DNA from: Bacteroidales bacterium | GTDB taxonomy: Bacteria; Bacteroidota; Bacteroidia; Bacteroidales; F082 | Direction of reading: 5' to 3' | NCBI GenBank assembly: GCA_019454985.1 | Contig: JACFNF010000015.1 | Coordinates: 1-64,000, forward strand | Length of the DNA: 64,000 nt | Part shown: positions 44,683 through 55,783 of the stretch, piece after piece | Numbering within the stretch: the stretch's first letter is position 1 | Layout: the number at the start of each line of letters is the position of its first letter | Made by a program: the position numbers and the translations under genes | Notes under the pieces: generated by a model | Told to the model about the DNA's origin: nothing | Databases searched by the model: none | The model's input: only the letters and a program-made list of their open reading frames with translations

Positions 44683-46953
44683 TCATTTCACGATGCGAAG
44701 CTTTGCAAATTTGAGCAGAAGCTGTTTTTGGCCAATTCCGGGGAAGAAAACAACGGCTTTGCGGTTGGCGCCACTGCCTTCGAGGCTGATAATTTTTCCG
44801 GTCCCAAATTTTAGATGTTCCACACTCATGCCGTTTTGCAAATCATCGGCATCAGATGCTTCAAAAACTTCTGCCGGTTGCTCCGGGTTATTTTGAATCT
44901 TAGATAACGGACTGAGTGGCTTTGGAGGCTCGTGGCCAGACGTATATTTTGATTTGCCTGTACTTGCTTTTCGTGTTACTTCAATAAAGACGGGGTCAAT
45001 TTCGTCCAAAAAACGGCTTGGCTCGCTCAATGACAGGCTTCCCCAGCGATAACGACTCTCGGCATAGCTTAGCGTCACCTTATGTTGGGCGCGGGTGATG
45101 GCTACATAAAGTAATCTTCGTTCTTCTTCGAGCTCGGCACGGGTGTTCAGCGACTGGATTGACGGGAACAGATTTTCTTCCATCCCAACAATATAAACGT
45201 ATTCAAATTCAAGCCCTTTTGCTGCATGTATCGTCATCAGGCTCACATAATCGGCGTTTTCGTCGGTATCTTTTTTGTCGGCATCAGTAAGCAAGGCAAC
45301 TTCCTGCATGAAATGACCCAATGAACGCCGCGGCTTGCCTTCGTCACCCAGTTCGTCAGGGTCAGGTTCGCGTTCCGAAAATTCCATGATGGCGTTGAGA
45401 AGTTCCTCGATGTTTTCAATCCGATTCACGCTTTCGAGTTTATCTTCTTCACGCAGGGCTTCCACAATTCGTATCGAACGGGTAATGTGGCTTGCCAATT
45501 CAAAAGCGTTCATTTTGTCTAGATGAATTTCAAAACTTTGAATCATTACGGCAAAATCGTTCAGCTTGTGAATAGTGCCCCGGTTGATGTCGCGCAGCCT
45601 TTCGTCGGGATGACGGATGAGCTCCATCATACTGGTTTGGTGTTCGTTGGCCAACACCTGAAGTCGTTCTATCGTAGTTTTTCCAATGCCACGTGCCGGA
45701 TAGTTGATTACCCGTAACAAAGCTTCCTCATCGTTTGGATTGATGACCAAACGAAAATAAGCCAACAGATCTTTCACCTCTTTGCGGCTGTAAAATGAAA
45801 GTCCGCCATAAATTTTATAAGGGATGCCTTGCCGGCGAAGGGCTTCCTCGATGGAACGCGACTGGGCGTTGGTGCGATAAAGCACGGCAAAATGACTGGC
45901 CGGAAGCTGATTGGCCATTTTATACCCAAAAATGGAATTGGCCACTAAAGTGCCTTCCTCTGTGTCTGAAGTTGCCCTGAGAATTGTAATCAACGGGCCT
46001 ACTTCATTTTCAGTCCAGACAGTTTTTTTGATTTGATCAATATTGTTGGCAATCACTTTGTTTGCCGCATTCACAATCGTTTGTGTCGAGCGGTAGTTTT
46101 GCTCAAGGCGAAAGATATGATGATCCGGATAATCTTTCTTGAAATTGAGAATATTCTGAATATTAGCTCCCCGAAAAGCGTATATGCTTTGGGCATCATC
46201 GCCCACAACACAGAGATTTTCGCGTAAGGCTGCCAGTTGTTTCACGATGAGATATTGGGCATAATTCGTGTCCTGATACTCATCTACCAATATATATTGA
46301 AACCGGTGCTGATATTTGTAGAGGGTTTCGGGGAAATCCCTGAAAAGCAAATTGGTGTTGAACAGAAGATCGTCGAAATCCATGGCTCCGGCTCGTTTCA
46401 GTCGCAGGTTATAGCGTCGGTATATTTCGCCTAGATATGGTTTGCCCGCACTGTTGTCTGCTGTCATAATTTCCTGATTCCCAAGATAATTCTCTGGCGA
46501 AATCAAGTTCGATTTGGCGCTCGAAATGCGGTGAAGCACATAAGAAGGATTATAGAATTTTGCATCGAGATTGAGCTCGTCAAGGATAGACTTTAGCAGA
46601 CGTTTGCTGTCGTCGGTGTCGTAAATGGTGAAGTTTTGCGGGTATCCCAACTGATGGCCTTCGATACGGAGAATTCGTGCAAAAATACTGTGAAAAGTAC
46701 CCATCCAAACGTTACGGGCCTCGCTGCCAATGAGCGTCATGATACGTTCTTTCATTTCGCGGGCAGCTTTATTGGTAAAAGTCAGAGCCAAAATGCCAAA
46801 GGCGTCGGCTCCTTGCTGCAGCAAATAGGCAATACGGTAGGTGAGAACACGCGTTTTTCCGGAACCTGCTCCCGCGATGATCATTACCGGGCCTTCGGTA
46901 TGTTTTACGGCCTCGCTCTGGGCTTCGTTAAGCTGAGAAAAAAGGTCAGTCAC
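44683..46953 (-). CDS. ATP-dependent DNA helicase UvrD/PcrA
   Basis: 3'-5' superfamily 1 helicase for DNA repair and replication. From the GTG at 46953 it has 756 residues: Walker A AGAGSGKT near residue 28, DEYQDTNYAQ, GDDAQSIYAFRGA, EQNYRS, TIHAAKGLEFEYVYIVG and VAITRAQHKV; the C-terminus (VEHLKFGTGKIISLEG, then KQLLLKFAKLRIV) is the Tudor-like domain of PcrA/UvrD. The GTG is preferred because a -7 box lies at 46973-46980, so farther upstream starts would not be transcribed. Confidence 0.94.
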   Translation of the reverse strand: MTDLFSQLNEAQSEAVKHTEGPVMIIAGAGSGKTRVLTYRIAYLLQQGADAFGILALTFTNKAAREMKERIMTLIGSEARNVWMGTFHSIFARILRIEGHQLGYPQNFTIYDTDDSKRLLKSILDELNLDAKFYNPSYVLHRISSAKSNLISPENYLGNQEIMTADNSAGKPYLGEIYRRYNLRLKRAGAMDFDDLLFNTNLLFRDFPETLYKYQHRFQYILVDEYQDTNYAQYLIVKQLAALRENLCVVGDDAQSIYAFRGANIQNILNFKKDYPDHHIFRLEQNYRSTQTIVNAANKVIANNIDQIKKTVWTENEVGPLITILRATSDTEEGTLVANSIFGYKMANQLPASHFAVLYRTNAQSRSIEEALRRQGIPYKIYGGLSFYSRKEVKDLLAYFRLVINPNDEEALLRVINYPARGIGKTTIERLQVLANEHQTSMMELIRHPDERLRDINRGTIHKLNDFAVMIQSFEIHLDKMNAFELASHITRSIRIVEALREEDKLESVNRIENIEELLNAIMEFSEREPDPDELGDEGKPRRSLGHFMQEVALLTDADKKDTDENADYVSLMTIHAAKGLEFEYVYIVGMEENLFPSIQSLNTRAELEEERRLLYVAITRAQHKVTLSYAESRYRWGSLSLSEPSRFLDEIDPVFIEVTRKASTGKSKYTSGHEPPKPLSPLSKIQNNPEQPAEVFEASDADDLQNGMSVEHLKFGTGKIISLEGSGANRKAVVFFPGIGQKQLLLKFAKLRIVK

Positions 46954-46972
46954 AGATGTAAAAATTGAACGG

Positions 46973-46980
46973 CAAAAGTA
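46973..46980 (-). promoter_or_regulatory. -7 box for uvrD/pcrA
   Basis: The minus strand reads TACTTTTG (TAnnTTTG), 20 nt before the GTG start. The -33 region is not convincing. Confidence 0.55.
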
Positions 46981-47267
46981 AACAAAATTAGGATGGGGCG
47001 GCGGGCAGGATAAGCCTTGCATCATCCCATTTTCGCCTGAACAACAGAAAAAATTACGCGAATCAGGATTAAAAACAGAATATGATTTGGAGCAATCTTT
47101 TTTATCTATTTGTCGGCCATACCTAATTTATTATATTTGAGAAGCATACACCTTCAAAAGCCGAACTATTGATGAGTTTTTTTGTGAGGGTACGATACTT
47201 TTTTTTGTGTTGCCACACAACCTTGGAGCAATGTTGATGATATTCATGATAAAAAAAAGAAAAAATA

Positions 47268-47298
47268 TTTGCACAGAAAGAAGAAAGTTGTAATTTTG
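47268..47298 (+). promoter_or_regulatory. Promoter of the ribosomal protein supercluster
   Basis: TTTG at 47268-47271, a 19-nt spacer and TAATTTTG at 47291-47298 match the Bacteroidetes consensus in full. It appears to drive rpsL and what follows. The upstream stretch from 46981 to 47267 holds no gene that I can support. Confidence 0.78.
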
Positions 47299-47303
47299 CA
47301 GCC

Positions 47304-47568
47304 CCAATTCGATAAGAGTTGGAATGTGCTGGAAACTTTATAGTTACAAGGAACCTGAAAAGTTTAACCGTTATAGGTTTCTTACACAAAAACCATCGAG
47401 CTACGTTCTGTACAGGTTTTTGTGAGGTTAAATGCCTGATACAGATGGCTTTTCCCTCCTTGTGCTTTTTCCTCGAACATGTGAATCAGAATAGATTGTG
47501 AATTAATAAGTGTTCATGCTATAGCCCTATGGCTATTGGATTTAAAACAAAAAATTAAAAAGTAAAAA
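47304..47568 (+). ncRNA. Structured 5' leader of the str operon (candidate ribosomal-protein leader)
   Basis: About 265 nt from the predicted transcript start to rpsL. Hairpin 1: 47348-47356 with 47375-47383 (9 bp, one G-U). Hairpin 2 directly after: 47385-47394 with 47415-47424 (10 bp perfect, 20-nt loop). Hairpin 3: 47521-47526 with 47531-47536, shortly before the start codon. A 60-codon ORF (47319-47501) runs through it, but its composition is not protein-like. A regulatory role is inferred, not shown. Confidence 0.45.
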
Positions 47569-47949
47569 ATGCCTACTATTCAACAATTAGTGCGCAAGGG
47601 ACGCCAGGTGCTTGAAGACAAGAGCAAGTCTCCAGCACTCGATTCATGTCCCCAGAGGCGTGGTGTGTGCGTACGCGTTTACACGACAACTCCCAAAAAA
47701 CCAAATTCTGCCATGCGTAAGGTGGCCAGGGTTCGCCTGACAAACCAGAAAGAAGTCAACGCTTATATTCCGGGCGAAGGTCACAATCTGCAAGAGCACT
47801 CCATTGTGATGATCCGCGGCGGTCGTGTAAAAGACCTTCCCGGCGTAAGGTATCATATCATCCGCGGTGCACTCGACACATCTGGTGTTGAAGGCAGAAA
47901 GCAGCGCCGCTCGAAATACGGCACCAAACGTCCCAAAGCCAAGAAATAG
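47569..47949 (+). CDS. rpsL: 30S ribosomal protein S12
   Basis: Decoding-centre protein of the small subunit, 126 residues. Seen: [18 protein letters not shown] at 40-57 and [22 protein letters not shown]. The lysines at the classic streptomycin-resistance positions (TPKK near 43 and RVKD at 88) are wild type. First gene of the str part of the cluster. Confidence 0.98.
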   Translation: MPTIQQLVRKGRQVLEDKSKSPALDSCPQRRGVCVRVYTTTPKKPNSAMRKVARVRLTNQKEVNAYIPGEGHNLQEHSIVMIRGGRVKDLPGVRYHIIRGALDTSGVEGRKQRRSKYGTKRPKAKK

Positions 47950-47978
47950 TTTATAAAACCGTACTATAACAGGTAGCA

Positions 47979-48446
47979 ATGAGAAAAGCTAAACCAAAAA
48001 AAAGAATCATCCTTCCTGACCCCAGGTTTAACGATGTGTTGGTAACCAAGTTCGTGAATAACATCATGCACAAGGGCAAAAAGAACATTGCCTATACCAT
48101 TTTCTATGAGGCGATGGACATCGTTGCCAAGAAAACCAACGAAGACAGCGTGGAAGTATGGAAGAAAGCCCTTGCCAACGTCACACCTTCCGTTGAGGTA
48201 AGAAGCCGCCGTATTGGTGGTGCCACATTCCAGATTCCTTCTGAAATCAGGCCTAACCGTAAAATGTCTATCGGCATGAAAAACCTGATCGGATTCGCCC
48301 GTAAACGTCACGAAAAGTCTATGGGACAGAAGTTAGCAGCCGAAATTTTGGCCGCTTATAAAGAAGAAGGTGCTGCCTTCAAGAAAAAAGAAGATACCCA
48401 CAGAATGGCCGAAGCCAATAAGGCCTTCTCGCACTTTAGGTTTTAA
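47979..48446 (+). CDS. rpsG: 30S ribosomal protein S7
   Basis: Primary 16S rRNA-binding protein of the 30S head, 155 residues. Starts [17 protein letters not shown]; contains [16 protein letters not shown] and ends [15 protein letters not shown]. In E. coli, S7 represses its own operon; the leader before rpsL would be one place to look for that here. Confidence 0.98.
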   Translation: MRKAKPKKRIILPDPRFNDVLVTKFVNNIMHKGKKNIAYTIFYEAMDIVAKKTNEDSVEVWKKALANVTPSVEVRSRRIGGATFQIPSEIRPNRKMSIGMKNLIGFARKRHEKSMGQKLAAEILAAYKEEGAAFKKKEDTHRMAEANKAFSHFRF

Positions 48447-48476
48447 GACCCCCAAAAAAGTAAGGAAATCCCACGA

Positions 48477-50594
48477 ATGGCCTCTGACCACAACATATCA
48501 AACAAACTCCGGTTTACCCGAAATATCGGCATCATGGCTCATATTGACGCGGGTAAAACCACAACTACCGAACGTATTCTCTACTATACGGGACGTAGCC
48601 ATAAAGTGGGCGAAACTCATGAAGGTTCTGCTACCATGGACTGGATGGTTCAGGAGCAGGAACGCGGCATCACCATCACTTCAGCCGCTACCACCGTTTT
48701 CTGGAACTATAAAAACGATCAGTTCAAGATCAATATCATTGACACCCCTGGTCATGTTGACTTCACTGTTGAGGTGGAACGTTCGCTACGTGTGCTCGAT
48801 GGCGCTGTTGCTTTGTTCTGTGCCGTTGGTGGCGTTGAGCCTCAGTCGGAAACCGTGTGGCGTCAGGCCGATAAATACAAAGTGCCCCGCCTTTGTTTCG
48901 TCAACAAGATGGATCGTAGCGGCGCCGACTTTTTCCGGGTGATCACGCAAATCAAAGAGCGCCTCGGAGCAAACCCTATCCCTCTGCAAATCCCCATCGG
49001 CGAGGAAGAAAGCTTCCGTGGGGTGGTTGACCTGATCACCAACAAAGCCTACGAATGGGACGACACCACCAAAGGCATGGTGATGAATGAGGTGGAAATA
49101 CCTGCCGATTTGCGCGAAACAGTTGAAGAATATCGCCTGAAACTTATCGAGAATGTCGCCGAAGAAAGCGACGAGTTGCTCGAGAAATTTATGGACGATC
49201 CTCATTCCATCACCGAAGACGAAATGCTGCAGCAAATCCGCAAAGCAACCGTGGAAATGCGTATCAGCCCGGTCTTGTGTGGGGCTTCATTCAAAAACAA
49301 GGGGGTGCAAATGCTTCTCAATGGAATTGCACAATTCCTGCCAAGCCCGCTCGATATAGATGCAGTTACCGGAATCAACCCCAGGACGGAAAAAGAAGAA
49401 GTGCGAAAAGTTGATGTCAATGAACCTTTCAGCGCTTTGGCATTTAAGATTGCCACCGACCCTTTCGTTGGACGCATTGCTTTTTTCCGAGTCTATTCCG
49501 GCTCGCTCGATGCAGGATCCTATGTGTTCAACGCTTCGACAGGAAAAAAGGAACGCATCTCGCGTATCATGCAAATGCATGCCAACAAGCAAAACCCACT
49601 GGATCGCATTGAAGTTGGCGACATTGGCGCTGCCGTTGGTTTTAAAACCATTCGTACCGGCGACACCCTCTGCGATGAAAACCGGCCTATCGTTCTCGAA
49701 TCAATGACCTTCCCCGAGCCGGTGATCCACATCTCCATTGAACCAAAAACACAGGCCGATATGGATAAGATGGGTCTTGCCCTGAGCAAACTGGCTGAAG
49801 AAGATCCTACTTTCCGGGTGAAGATTGACGAAAACTCTGGACAAACCATTATCTCGGGGATGGGCGAACTTCATTTGGAAGTGCTTGTTGACCGCCTGAA
49901 ACGTGAATTCAAGGTTGAATGCAATCAGGGCCGTCCACAGGTGGCCTATAAGGAGGCCATCGTCAGCAGCGCCCAACATCGTGAGGTGTATAAGAAACAA
50001 ACCGGTGGACGCGGAAAATTTGCCGACATCCAGTTCGAAATTGGCCCAACCGATGATCATATCATGGGCCTTCAGTTTGTTGACGAGGTCAAAGGCGGAA
50101 ATATTCCACGTGAATATATGCCGGCTATTCAGAAAGGATTTAAAGAGTCCATGAATAATGGTGTTTTGGCTGGTTTCCCGTTGGACAGCATGAAGGTACG
50201 CCTGATTGACGGATCTTTCCATCCGGTTGATTCCGACAGCTTGTCGTTTGAAATGGCTGCCCGGCTTGGTTTCAAAGAAGCCTGCCGCAAAGCCAAATCG
50301 GTTATACTCGAGCCCATTATGAAAGTGGAAGTGAATACTCCCGATGAATATCTGGGCGATATCACCGGCGACCTCAACAAACGCCGTGCATTGCTTCGCG
50401 AAGTGGAAGCTAAAATTGGCGCACAGGTCATTAAAGCCGATGTGCCTTTATCCGAAATGTTTGGTTATGTCACTACCCTGCGTACACTCAGCAGCGGAAG
50501 AGCTAACTCCAACATGGAATTCAGTCATTATGCACAGGCTCCTGACAACGTGGCAGAAGCCGTTATCAATAAAGCAAAAGGGATTATCAAATAG
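48477..50594 (+). CDS. fusA: Translation elongation factor G
   Basis: GTPase driving ribosomal translocation. Seen in 705 residues: P-loop AHIDAGKTT at 21-29, switch [19 protein letters not shown], and [14 protein letters not shown] in domain III, with domains IV-V at the end. It lies between rpsG and rpsJ. The tuf gene that follows fusA in many bacteria is absent. Confidence 0.97.
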   Translation: MASDHNISNKLRFTRNIGIMAHIDAGKTTTTERILYYTGRSHKVGETHEGSATMDWMVQEQERGITITSAATTVFWNYKNDQFKINIIDTPGHVDFTVEVERSLRVLDGAVALFCAVGGVEPQSETVWRQADKYKVPRLCFVNKMDRSGADFFRVITQIKERLGANPIPLQIPIGEEESFRGVVDLITNKAYEWDDTTKGMVMNEVEIPADLRETVEEYRLKLIENVAEESDELLEKFMDDPHSITEDEMLQQIRKATVEMRISPVLCGASFKNKGVQMLLNGIAQFLPSPLDIDAVTGINPRTEKEEVRKVDVNEPFSALAFKIATDPFVGRIAFFRVYSGSLDAGSYVFNASTGKKERISRIMQMHANKQNPLDRIEVGDIGAAVGFKTIRTGDTLCDENRPIVLESMTFPEPVIHISIEPKTQADMDKMGLALSKLAEEDPTFRVKIDENSGQTIISGMGELHLEVLVDRLKREFKVECNQGRPQVAYKEAIVSSAQHREVYKKQTGGRGKFADIQFEIGPTDDHIMGLQFVDEVKGGNIPREYMPAIQKGFKESMNNGVLAGFPLDSMKVRLIDGSFHPVDSDSLSFEMAARLGFKEACRKAKSVILEPIMKVEVNTPDEYLGDITGDLNKRRALLREVEAKIGAQVIKADVPLSEMFGYVTTLRTLSSGRANSNMEFSHYAQAPDNVAEAVINKAKGIIK

Positions 50595-50619
50595 GTAATA
50601 ATTATAATCATCTACTAAC

Positions 50620-50925
50620 GTGAGCCAAAGGATTAGAATTAAGTTAAAGTCGTACGATCACAACCTGGTTGACAAATCAGCCGAAAAGATCGTCAAGACA
50701 GTGAAAACAACCGGTGCAGTGGTGAGTGGGCCTATTCCGCTTCCAACCGACAAAAAAATCTACACCGTGTTGCGTTCAACTTTCGTGCACAAGAAATCAA
50801 GGGAGCAGTTTGAGTTGTCGTCCTACAAAAGGATACTTGATATTTACAGCTCCACATCACAAACCATTGATGCCTTGATGAAGCTTGAACTGCCGAGTGG
50901 TGTTGAAGTGGAGATCAAAGTATAA
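50620..50925 (+). CDS. rpsJ: 30S ribosomal protein S10
   Basis: 30S head protein and NusE transcription factor partner, 101 residues, [18 protein letters not shown]. The start codon is GTG at 50620, 25 nt after fusA. Opens the S10 part of the cluster with no terminator before it. Confidence 0.97.
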   Translation: MSQRIRIKLKSYDHNLVDKSAEKIVKTVKTTGAVVSGPIPLPTDKKIYTVLRSTFVHKKSREQFELSSYKRILDIYSSTSQTIDALMKLELPSGVEVEIKV

Positions 50926-50970
50926 CAGGACATCCCCACAGGTTTTAAAGAATTTTAATAGAGTTGAAAT

Positions 50971-51594
50971 ATGTCAGGAATATTAGGAAAAAAGATTGGG
51001 ATGACCAGCATTTACGATGGTAACGGGAAGATGCTTCCGGTTACTGTGATTGAAGCTGGCCCTTGCGTTGTGACCCAGATCAAAACGCTCGAAAAAGACG
51101 GTTACGAAGCCGTTCAGCTTTCCTTTGGCGACAAAAAGGAGAAAAATACTCCCAAAGCCATGATTGGCCATTTTGCTAAAGCCGGTACCACTCCCAAACG
51201 TAAGGTTTCGGAATTTACCCGCTTTGAAAATCGCAGATCATTTGGCGATATTGTAACCGTTGAAGTTTTCATGGAAGGTGAGTTTGTTGACGTGAGCGGC
51301 ATCTCGAAGGGAAAAGGATTCCAGGGCGTTGTGAAACGTCATGGTTTTAGTGGAGTAGGCGATCAAACTCACGGCCAGCACGACAGAAACAGGGCTCCTG
51401 GTTCGGTTGGCGCCTCGTCCTATCCTTCGCGTGTATTCAAAGGGCTACGTATGGCTGGCCGCCAGGGCGGAGCAAAGGTGAAGGTAATCAACCTGCAAAT
51501 TGTCAAGATAGTACCCGAAAAGAACCTTCTCCTTGTGAAAGGTGCTGTGCCGGGCCCGAAAAACGGATTTTTAAAAATTGAGAGATGGAGCTAG
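50971..51594 (+). CDS. rplC: 50S ribosomal protein L3
   Basis: Binds 23S rRNA near the peptidyl-transferase centre, 207 residues. Starts [17 protein letters not shown]; contains [21 protein letters not shown] and [10 protein letters not shown]. Its end overlaps the rplD start by 10 nt, so the two are probably translationally coupled. Confidence 0.98.
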   Translation: MSGILGKKIGMTSIYDGNGKMLPVTVIEAGPCVVTQIKTLEKDGYEAVQLSFGDKKEKNTPKAMIGHFAKAGTTPKRKVSEFTRFENRRSFGDIVTVEVFMEGEFVDVSGISKGKGFQGVVKRHGFSGVGDQTHGQHDRNRAPGSVGASSYPSRVFKGLRMAGRQGGAKVKVINLQIVKIVPEKNLLLVKGAVPGPKNGFLKIERWS

Positions 51595-52211
51595 TAGTAC
51601 ATAAGATCAACGGAGAAGCAACCGGAAAAAGCATCGAGTTGCCAGGTGAAATCTTTGGGATTGAACCCAACGACCACGCCATCTATTTGGATGCAAAACA
51701 GTTTATGGCCAATGCCCGTCAGGGAACCCACAAAGCTAAAGAAAGAAGCGAAGTATCGGGAAGTACCAAAAAACTGAAACGTCAAAAAGGAACCGGTACC
51801 GCTCGTTCGGGCGATATCAACTCCCCGGTTTTTGTCGGTGGAGGACGTGTTTTTGGCCCTCGCCCAAGGAGCTATGAGTTTAAGCTCAATAAAAAAGTGA
51901 AACGTTTAGCACGTAAATCGGCACTAAGCTACAAAGCTGCCGACGGACAGATTGTGATTGTTGAAGATTTTACTTTTGCCGAACCCAAAACCAAAAACGT
52001 TGTCAATATGCTCAACAGTTTTAAGGTTAACGGCAAGAAAAATCTGATTGTCACTTCAGCCGTGGATAGCAATATCGTCCTTTCGGCACGCAACATCCCC
52101 GGAACCAAGGTGATGACTGCCCAGAACCTGAACACTTACGAGATACTGAACGCCGGCAAAATTTTCTTTGTTGAGAGTTCAATCAAAACCCTTGAAGAAA
52201 CCCTCGCTTAA
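51585..52211 (+). CDS. rplD: 50S ribosomal protein L4
   Basis: Lines the peptide exit tunnel, 208 residues. Seen: [19 protein letters not shown] and [20 protein letters not shown], the tunnel-loop motif. The ATG at 51585 lies inside the end of rplC. Confidence 0.98.
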   Translation: MELVVHKINGEATGKSIELPGEIFGIEPNDHAIYLDAKQFMANARQGTHKAKERSEVSGSTKKLKRQKGTGTARSGDINSPVFVGGGRVFGPRPRSYEFKLNKKVKRLARKSALSYKAADGQIVIVEDFTFAEPKTKNVVNMLNSFKVNGKKNLIVTSAVDSNIVLSARNIPGTKVMTAQNLNTYEILNAGKIFFVESSIKTLEETLA

Positions 52212-52235
52212 TCACGAAATAAAAACGCTAACACG

Positions 52236-52526
52236 ATGAATATCATTGTAAAACCGCTTATCACGGAGAAGATGACAGCCATAGGCGAGAAGCTTCAGCA
52301 ATATGGTTTTATCGTTGACCGCCGCGCCAATAAGCTTCAGATCAAAGAAGCCATCAAAGAACTCTATGGCGTGGAAGTAGAGTCAGTCAACACAACAAAC
52401 TACGACGGAAAGCGTAAATCACGCTTTACAAAAACAGGAGTTATTGCCGGTAAAACCTCCGCTTTTAAAAAAGCATTCGTCACGCTGGCTAAAGGTGAAA
52501 CTATTGATTTTTTCAGCAACATTTAG
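52236..52526 (+). CDS. rplW: 50S ribosomal protein L23
   Basis: Exit-tunnel rim protein that docks trigger factor and SRP, 96 residues. Starts MNIIVKPLITEKMT; contains IKEAIKELYGVEVESVNT and YDGKRKSRFTKTG. Confidence 0.98.
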   Translation: MNIIVKPLITEKMTAIGEKLQQYGFIVDRRANKLQIKEAIKELYGVEVESVNTTNYDGKRKSRFTKTGVIAGKTSAFKKAFVTLAKGETIDFFSNI

Positions 52527-52530
52527 ATAA

Positions 52531-53355
52531 ATGGCTTTAAGGAAATTCAAACCAACAACCCCCGGTCAACGCTTTAAACTGATAAGTGCGTTTGACGATA
52601 TTACTGCCAGCCGGCCCGAAAAGTCGCTGCTTGCTCCGGCCAAGAGTACGGGCGGACGCAACAACAATGGCAAAATGACCGTTCGAAACATTGGGGGTGG
52701 TCATAAACAGAGATTCAGAATCATTGATTTCAAACGTGACAAAGAAGGTATCCCTGCTATTGTCAAAACCATTGAGTACGATCCTAACCGCACTGCACGC
52801 ATTGCATTGGTGTTTTATGCCGATGGTGAAAAACGCTACATCATTGCACCCAACGGACTGAAAGTTGGCCAGGAAATTAACTCCGGGAAAGGGATTGCAC
52901 CGAATGTTGGCAATACATTGTTCCTGAGCGAAATACCGTTTGGAACCATTATTCACAACGTTGAGCTTCGTCCCGGACAGGGTGCCAAGATGGCCCGTAG
53001 CGCCGGCTCCTATGCCCAACTCATGTCGCGCGATGGAAAGTATGCCATCCTCAAGATGCCCTCGGGCGAAACCCGAATGGTACTTCAGGCTTGCAAAGCC
53101 ACAGTAGGAATGGTGTCGAACCCTGACCACAGCCTCGAAGTATCGGGCAAAGCCGGCCGTAGCCGCTGGCTCGGTCGCCGTCCTCGCGTCAGAGGCGTGG
53201 TGATGAACCCGGTTGACCACCCCATGGGCGGAGGCGAAGGCCGCGCCACCGGTGGACACCCGCGCTCGCGCAAAGGTATGCCTGCTAAGGGATACAAGAC
53301 CCGTAGCAAGAAGAACCTTTCGAATAAATATATCATCGAAAGAAGAAAGAAATAG
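52531..53355 (+). CDS. rplB: 50S ribosomal protein L2
   Basis: Peptidyl-transferase-centre protein, 274 residues. Starts [15 protein letters not shown]; contains [16 protein letters not shown], PHGxxR-region equivalents and the conserved [15 protein letters not shown] with the critical His. It lies 4 nt after rplW. Confidence 0.98.
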   Translation: MALRKFKPTTPGQRFKLISAFDDITASRPEKSLLAPAKSTGGRNNNGKMTVRNIGGGHKQRFRIIDFKRDKEGIPAIVKTIEYDPNRTARIALVFYADGEKRYIIAPNGLKVGQEINSGKGIAPNVGNTLFLSEIPFGTIIHNVELRPGQGAKMARSAGSYAQLMSRDGKYAILKMPSGETRMVLQACKATVGMVSNPDHSLEVSGKAGRSRWLGRRPRVRGVVMNPVDHPMGGGEGRATGGHPRSRKGMPAKGYKTRSKKNLSNKYIIERRKK

Positions 53356-53382
53356 TCTAACCAGGTAGTAAAATCATAAACA

Positions 53383-53661
53383 ATGAGTCGTTCACTTAAA
53401 AAAGGCCCATACATCCATTACAAACTTGAAAAACGCGTGATGGAGAATGTTGAATCCAACAAGAAGACTGTGATCAAAACCTGGTCGCGCGCTTCGATGA
53501 TTTCGCCCGATTTCGTTGGCCAAACAATCGCAGTGCACAACGGCAATAAATTCATCCCGGTTTATGTTACCGAAAACATGGTAGGTCATAAACTTGGCGA
53601 ATTTGCCCCTACCCGTATTTTTAGGGGGCATGCCGGTAAGAAAGATAAAGGTAAAAAATAA
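53383..53661 (+). CDS. rpsS: 30S ribosomal protein S19
   Basis: 30S head protein, 92 residues. Starts [19 protein letters not shown]; contains [22 protein letters not shown], the family core. Confidence 0.98.
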   Translation: MSRSLKKGPYIHYKLEKRVMENVESNKKTVIKTWSRASMISPDFVGQTIAVHNGNKFIPVYVTENMVGHKLGEFAPTRIFRGHAGKKDKGKK

Positions 53662-53675
53662 AGAAAAGGGAACTC

Positions 53676-54080
53676 ATGGGAGCTAGAAAACACCTAAGGG
53701 CAGAAGCGAACAAAGAAGCTCGTAAAACCCAATATATGGCATCGCTGCGCAATATTCCTACCTCGCCGCAGAAAATGCGCCTTGTGGCCGATATGATTCG
53801 TGGCAAACATGTGGAAGTTGCATTGTATGCACTGCAATATTCTCCGAAAAACGCCGCCCGCGATATGCACAAATTGCTTCGCTCGGCAATTGCCAACTGG
53901 GAAGCAAAAAATCCCGGCGAACGCGTTGATTACAAAACACTGTTTGTGAAAGAGGTCTTCGTTGACGGAGGCGCGATGCTCAAACGTGTGCTGCCTGCAC
54001 CACAGGGAAGGGCACACCGCATCCGCAAACGCTCGAACCACGTCACCATTGTGCTCGATAGCCACGTGAAAGCTGAATAA
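53676..54080 (+). CDS. rplV: 50S ribosomal protein L22
   Basis: Exit-tunnel protein, 134 residues. Seen: [21 protein letters not shown] near the start and the loop region [24 protein letters not shown], where macrolide-resistance changes occur in other bacteria. Confidence 0.98.
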   Translation: MGARKHLRAEANKEARKTQYMASLRNIPTSPQKMRLVADMIRGKHVEVALYALQYSPKNAARDMHKLLRSAIANWEAKNPGERVDYKTLFVKEVFVDGGAMLKRVLPAPQGRAHRIRKRSNHVTIVLDSHVKAE

Positions 54081-54113
54081 TTAACTGAAGATCAATCCTA
54101 AAGAAATATTTGA

Positions 54114-54839
54114 ATGGGACAAAAAACGAATCCAATAGGACTTAGGTTAGGAATCATCAAAGGATGGGATTCAAACTGGTATGGCGGCCGCGATTTTTCT
54201 GCCAAACTTGTTGAAGACGATCAGATTCGTAAATACCTCAATGCCCGCTTAGGCAAAGCAGGTATCTCGAAGATTGCCATTGAGCGCTCATTAAAGCTCG
54301 TTACTGTTACCATCCATACCGCCCGTCCGGGAATGATCATTGGCAAAGGTGGCCAGGAAGTGGATAAACTGAAAGAAGAGCTCAAGAAAATCACCGGCAA
54401 GGAAGTCCAGATCAACATCAGCGAAATTAAACGCCCTGAGCTGGACGCCTATATCGTTGCCGCAACGATTGCCAAACAAATTGAAGGCCGTATTTCTTTC
54501 CGCCGCGCCATCAAAACTGCCATCACCAGTACCATGCGCATTGGCGCCGAAGGAATCAAAGTGATGATCTCTGGCCGCGTTGGAGGCGCCGAAATGGCTC
54601 GTCGCGAATCCTATAAAGAAGGTCGTATTCCGTTGCACACCCTGCGTGCCGATATTGACTACGCACTGGTTGAAGCCCATACTACCTACGGAAGAATCGG
54701 AATCAAAGTATGGATTTGCAAAGGAGAAATCTATGGCAAACCCGAGCTGGTTCCAAGCACCGTTGGCGGAAACGTGAAGAAAGCTGTAGCTCCAAAAGCT
54801 CCGGCTAGCGCACCACGCCAGAGAGGAAGACGTAAATAA
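54114..54839 (+). CDS. rpsC: 30S ribosomal protein S3
   Basis: mRNA entry-site protein, 241 residues. Starts [22 protein letters not shown]; the KH domain carries [17 protein letters not shown]; ends in a basic Ala/Pro/Arg tail. Confidence 0.98.
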   Translation: MGQKTNPIGLRLGIIKGWDSNWYGGRDFSAKLVEDDQIRKYLNARLGKAGISKIAIERSLKLVTVTIHTARPGMIIGKGGQEVDKLKEELKKITGKEVQINISEIKRPELDAYIVAATIAKQIEGRISFRRAIKTAITSTMRIGAEGIKVMISGRVGGAEMARRESYKEGRIPLHTLRADIDYALVEAHTTYGRIGIKVWICKGEIYGKPELVPSTVGGNVKKAVAPKAPASAPRQRGRRK

Positions 54840-54867
54840 GTAGAACAAAAATTAATATCCGGTAACA

Positions 54868-55293
54868 ATGTTACAGCCAAAAAAGACGAAATTCAGAAGA
54901 CATCAGAAAGGCAGGATGAAAGGACTCGCCCATCGCGGCCATGAGCTTGCTTTTGGTACTTTTGGAATCAAAGCACTGGAAAACGCCTGGCTCACCGGTC
55001 GTCAGATCGAAGCAGCCCGTCAGGCCGTTACACGTTATATGAAACGTGAAGGACAAATCTGGATCAGGGTATTCCCCGACAAACCTGTTACCAAAAAACC
55101 TGCCGAGGTACGTATGGGTAAAGGTAAAGGTGCCCCCGAATATTTCGTGGCTCCCATCACCCCCGGCCGTATCATCTTCGAGGCAGAAGGTGTATCGTTG
55201 GAAGTGGCCCGCGAAGCCTTGCGCCTCGCCGCCCAGAAACTTCCTATCCAAACTAAATTTATAGTCGCACGCGATTACGTTGCAGAAAACTAA
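54868..55293 (+). CDS. rplP: 50S ribosomal protein L16
   Basis: A-site tRNA contact protein, 141 residues. Starts [19 protein letters not shown]; contains [22 protein letters not shown] and [20 protein letters not shown]. Confidence 0.98.
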   Translation: MLQPKKTKFRRHQKGRMKGLAHRGHELAFGTFGIKALENAWLTGRQIEAARQAVTRYMKREGQIWIRVFPDKPVTKKPAEVRMGKGKGAPEYFVAPITPGRIIFEAEGVSLEVAREALRLAAQKLPIQTKFIVARDYVAEN

Positions 55294-55301
55294 ATCATGC
55301 C

Positions 55302-55511
55302 ATGAAACAGGAAGTTATCAAAGAATTAAGTACAGCCGACTTGCTGGAACGCCTCGAAGAAGAACGCAAACAACTCGTCAGGCTTAAACTGAACCACGCC
55401 GTATCGCCCCTCGAAAATCCGAATAAAATAAAGACTTTTCGCCGGACGGTAGCCCGCATCCTTACCGAGCTTAAAAAACGGCAGATGCAGGAATCACAAA
55501 ATAAACAATAA
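55302..55511 (+). CDS. rpmC: 50S ribosomal protein L29
   Basis: Exit-tunnel rim protein, 69 residues: [21 protein letters not shown], then [21 protein letters not shown] and [11 protein letters not shown], the two-helix family pattern. Confidence 0.96.
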   Translation: MKQEVIKELSTADLLERLEEERKQLVRLKLNHAVSPLENPNKIKTFRRTVARILTELKKRQMQESQNKQ

Positions 55512-55524
55512 TACTTGTAAGAAG

Positions 55525-55782
55525 ATGGAAACAAGAAATTTAAGAAAAGAAAGAATCGGCGTCGTTACCAGCAACAAGATGGAAAAATCCATTACTGTTG
55601 AAATTGAACGCCGTGTGAAGCACCCCATCTACGGCAAGTTTGTGAAGAAAACAAGCCGCTTTATGGCACACGACGAAAAGAACGAATGCAATATTGGCGA
55701 CACCGTCCGTATTATGGAAGTGCGCCCTTTGAGCAAAAATAAGTGTTGGAGATTGGTTGAAATAATCGAAAGGGCTAAGTAA
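55525..55782 (+). CDS. rpsQ: 30S ribosomal protein S17
   Basis: 16S rRNA-binding OB-fold protein, 85 residues: [21 protein letters not shown], then [21 protein letters not shown] and [21 protein letters not shown]. Confidence 0.97.
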   Translation: METRNLRKERIGVVTSNKMEKSITVEIERRVKHPIYGKFVKKTSRFMAHDEKNECNIGDTVRIMEVRPLSKNKCWRLVEIIERAK

Positions 55783-55783
55783 G

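Noticed and set aside
47319..47501. 60-codon ORF in the rpsL leader
   Set aside because: It overlaps both leader hairpins, has no family resemblance and an odd Cys/Phe-rich composition; a structured RNA explains the region better.
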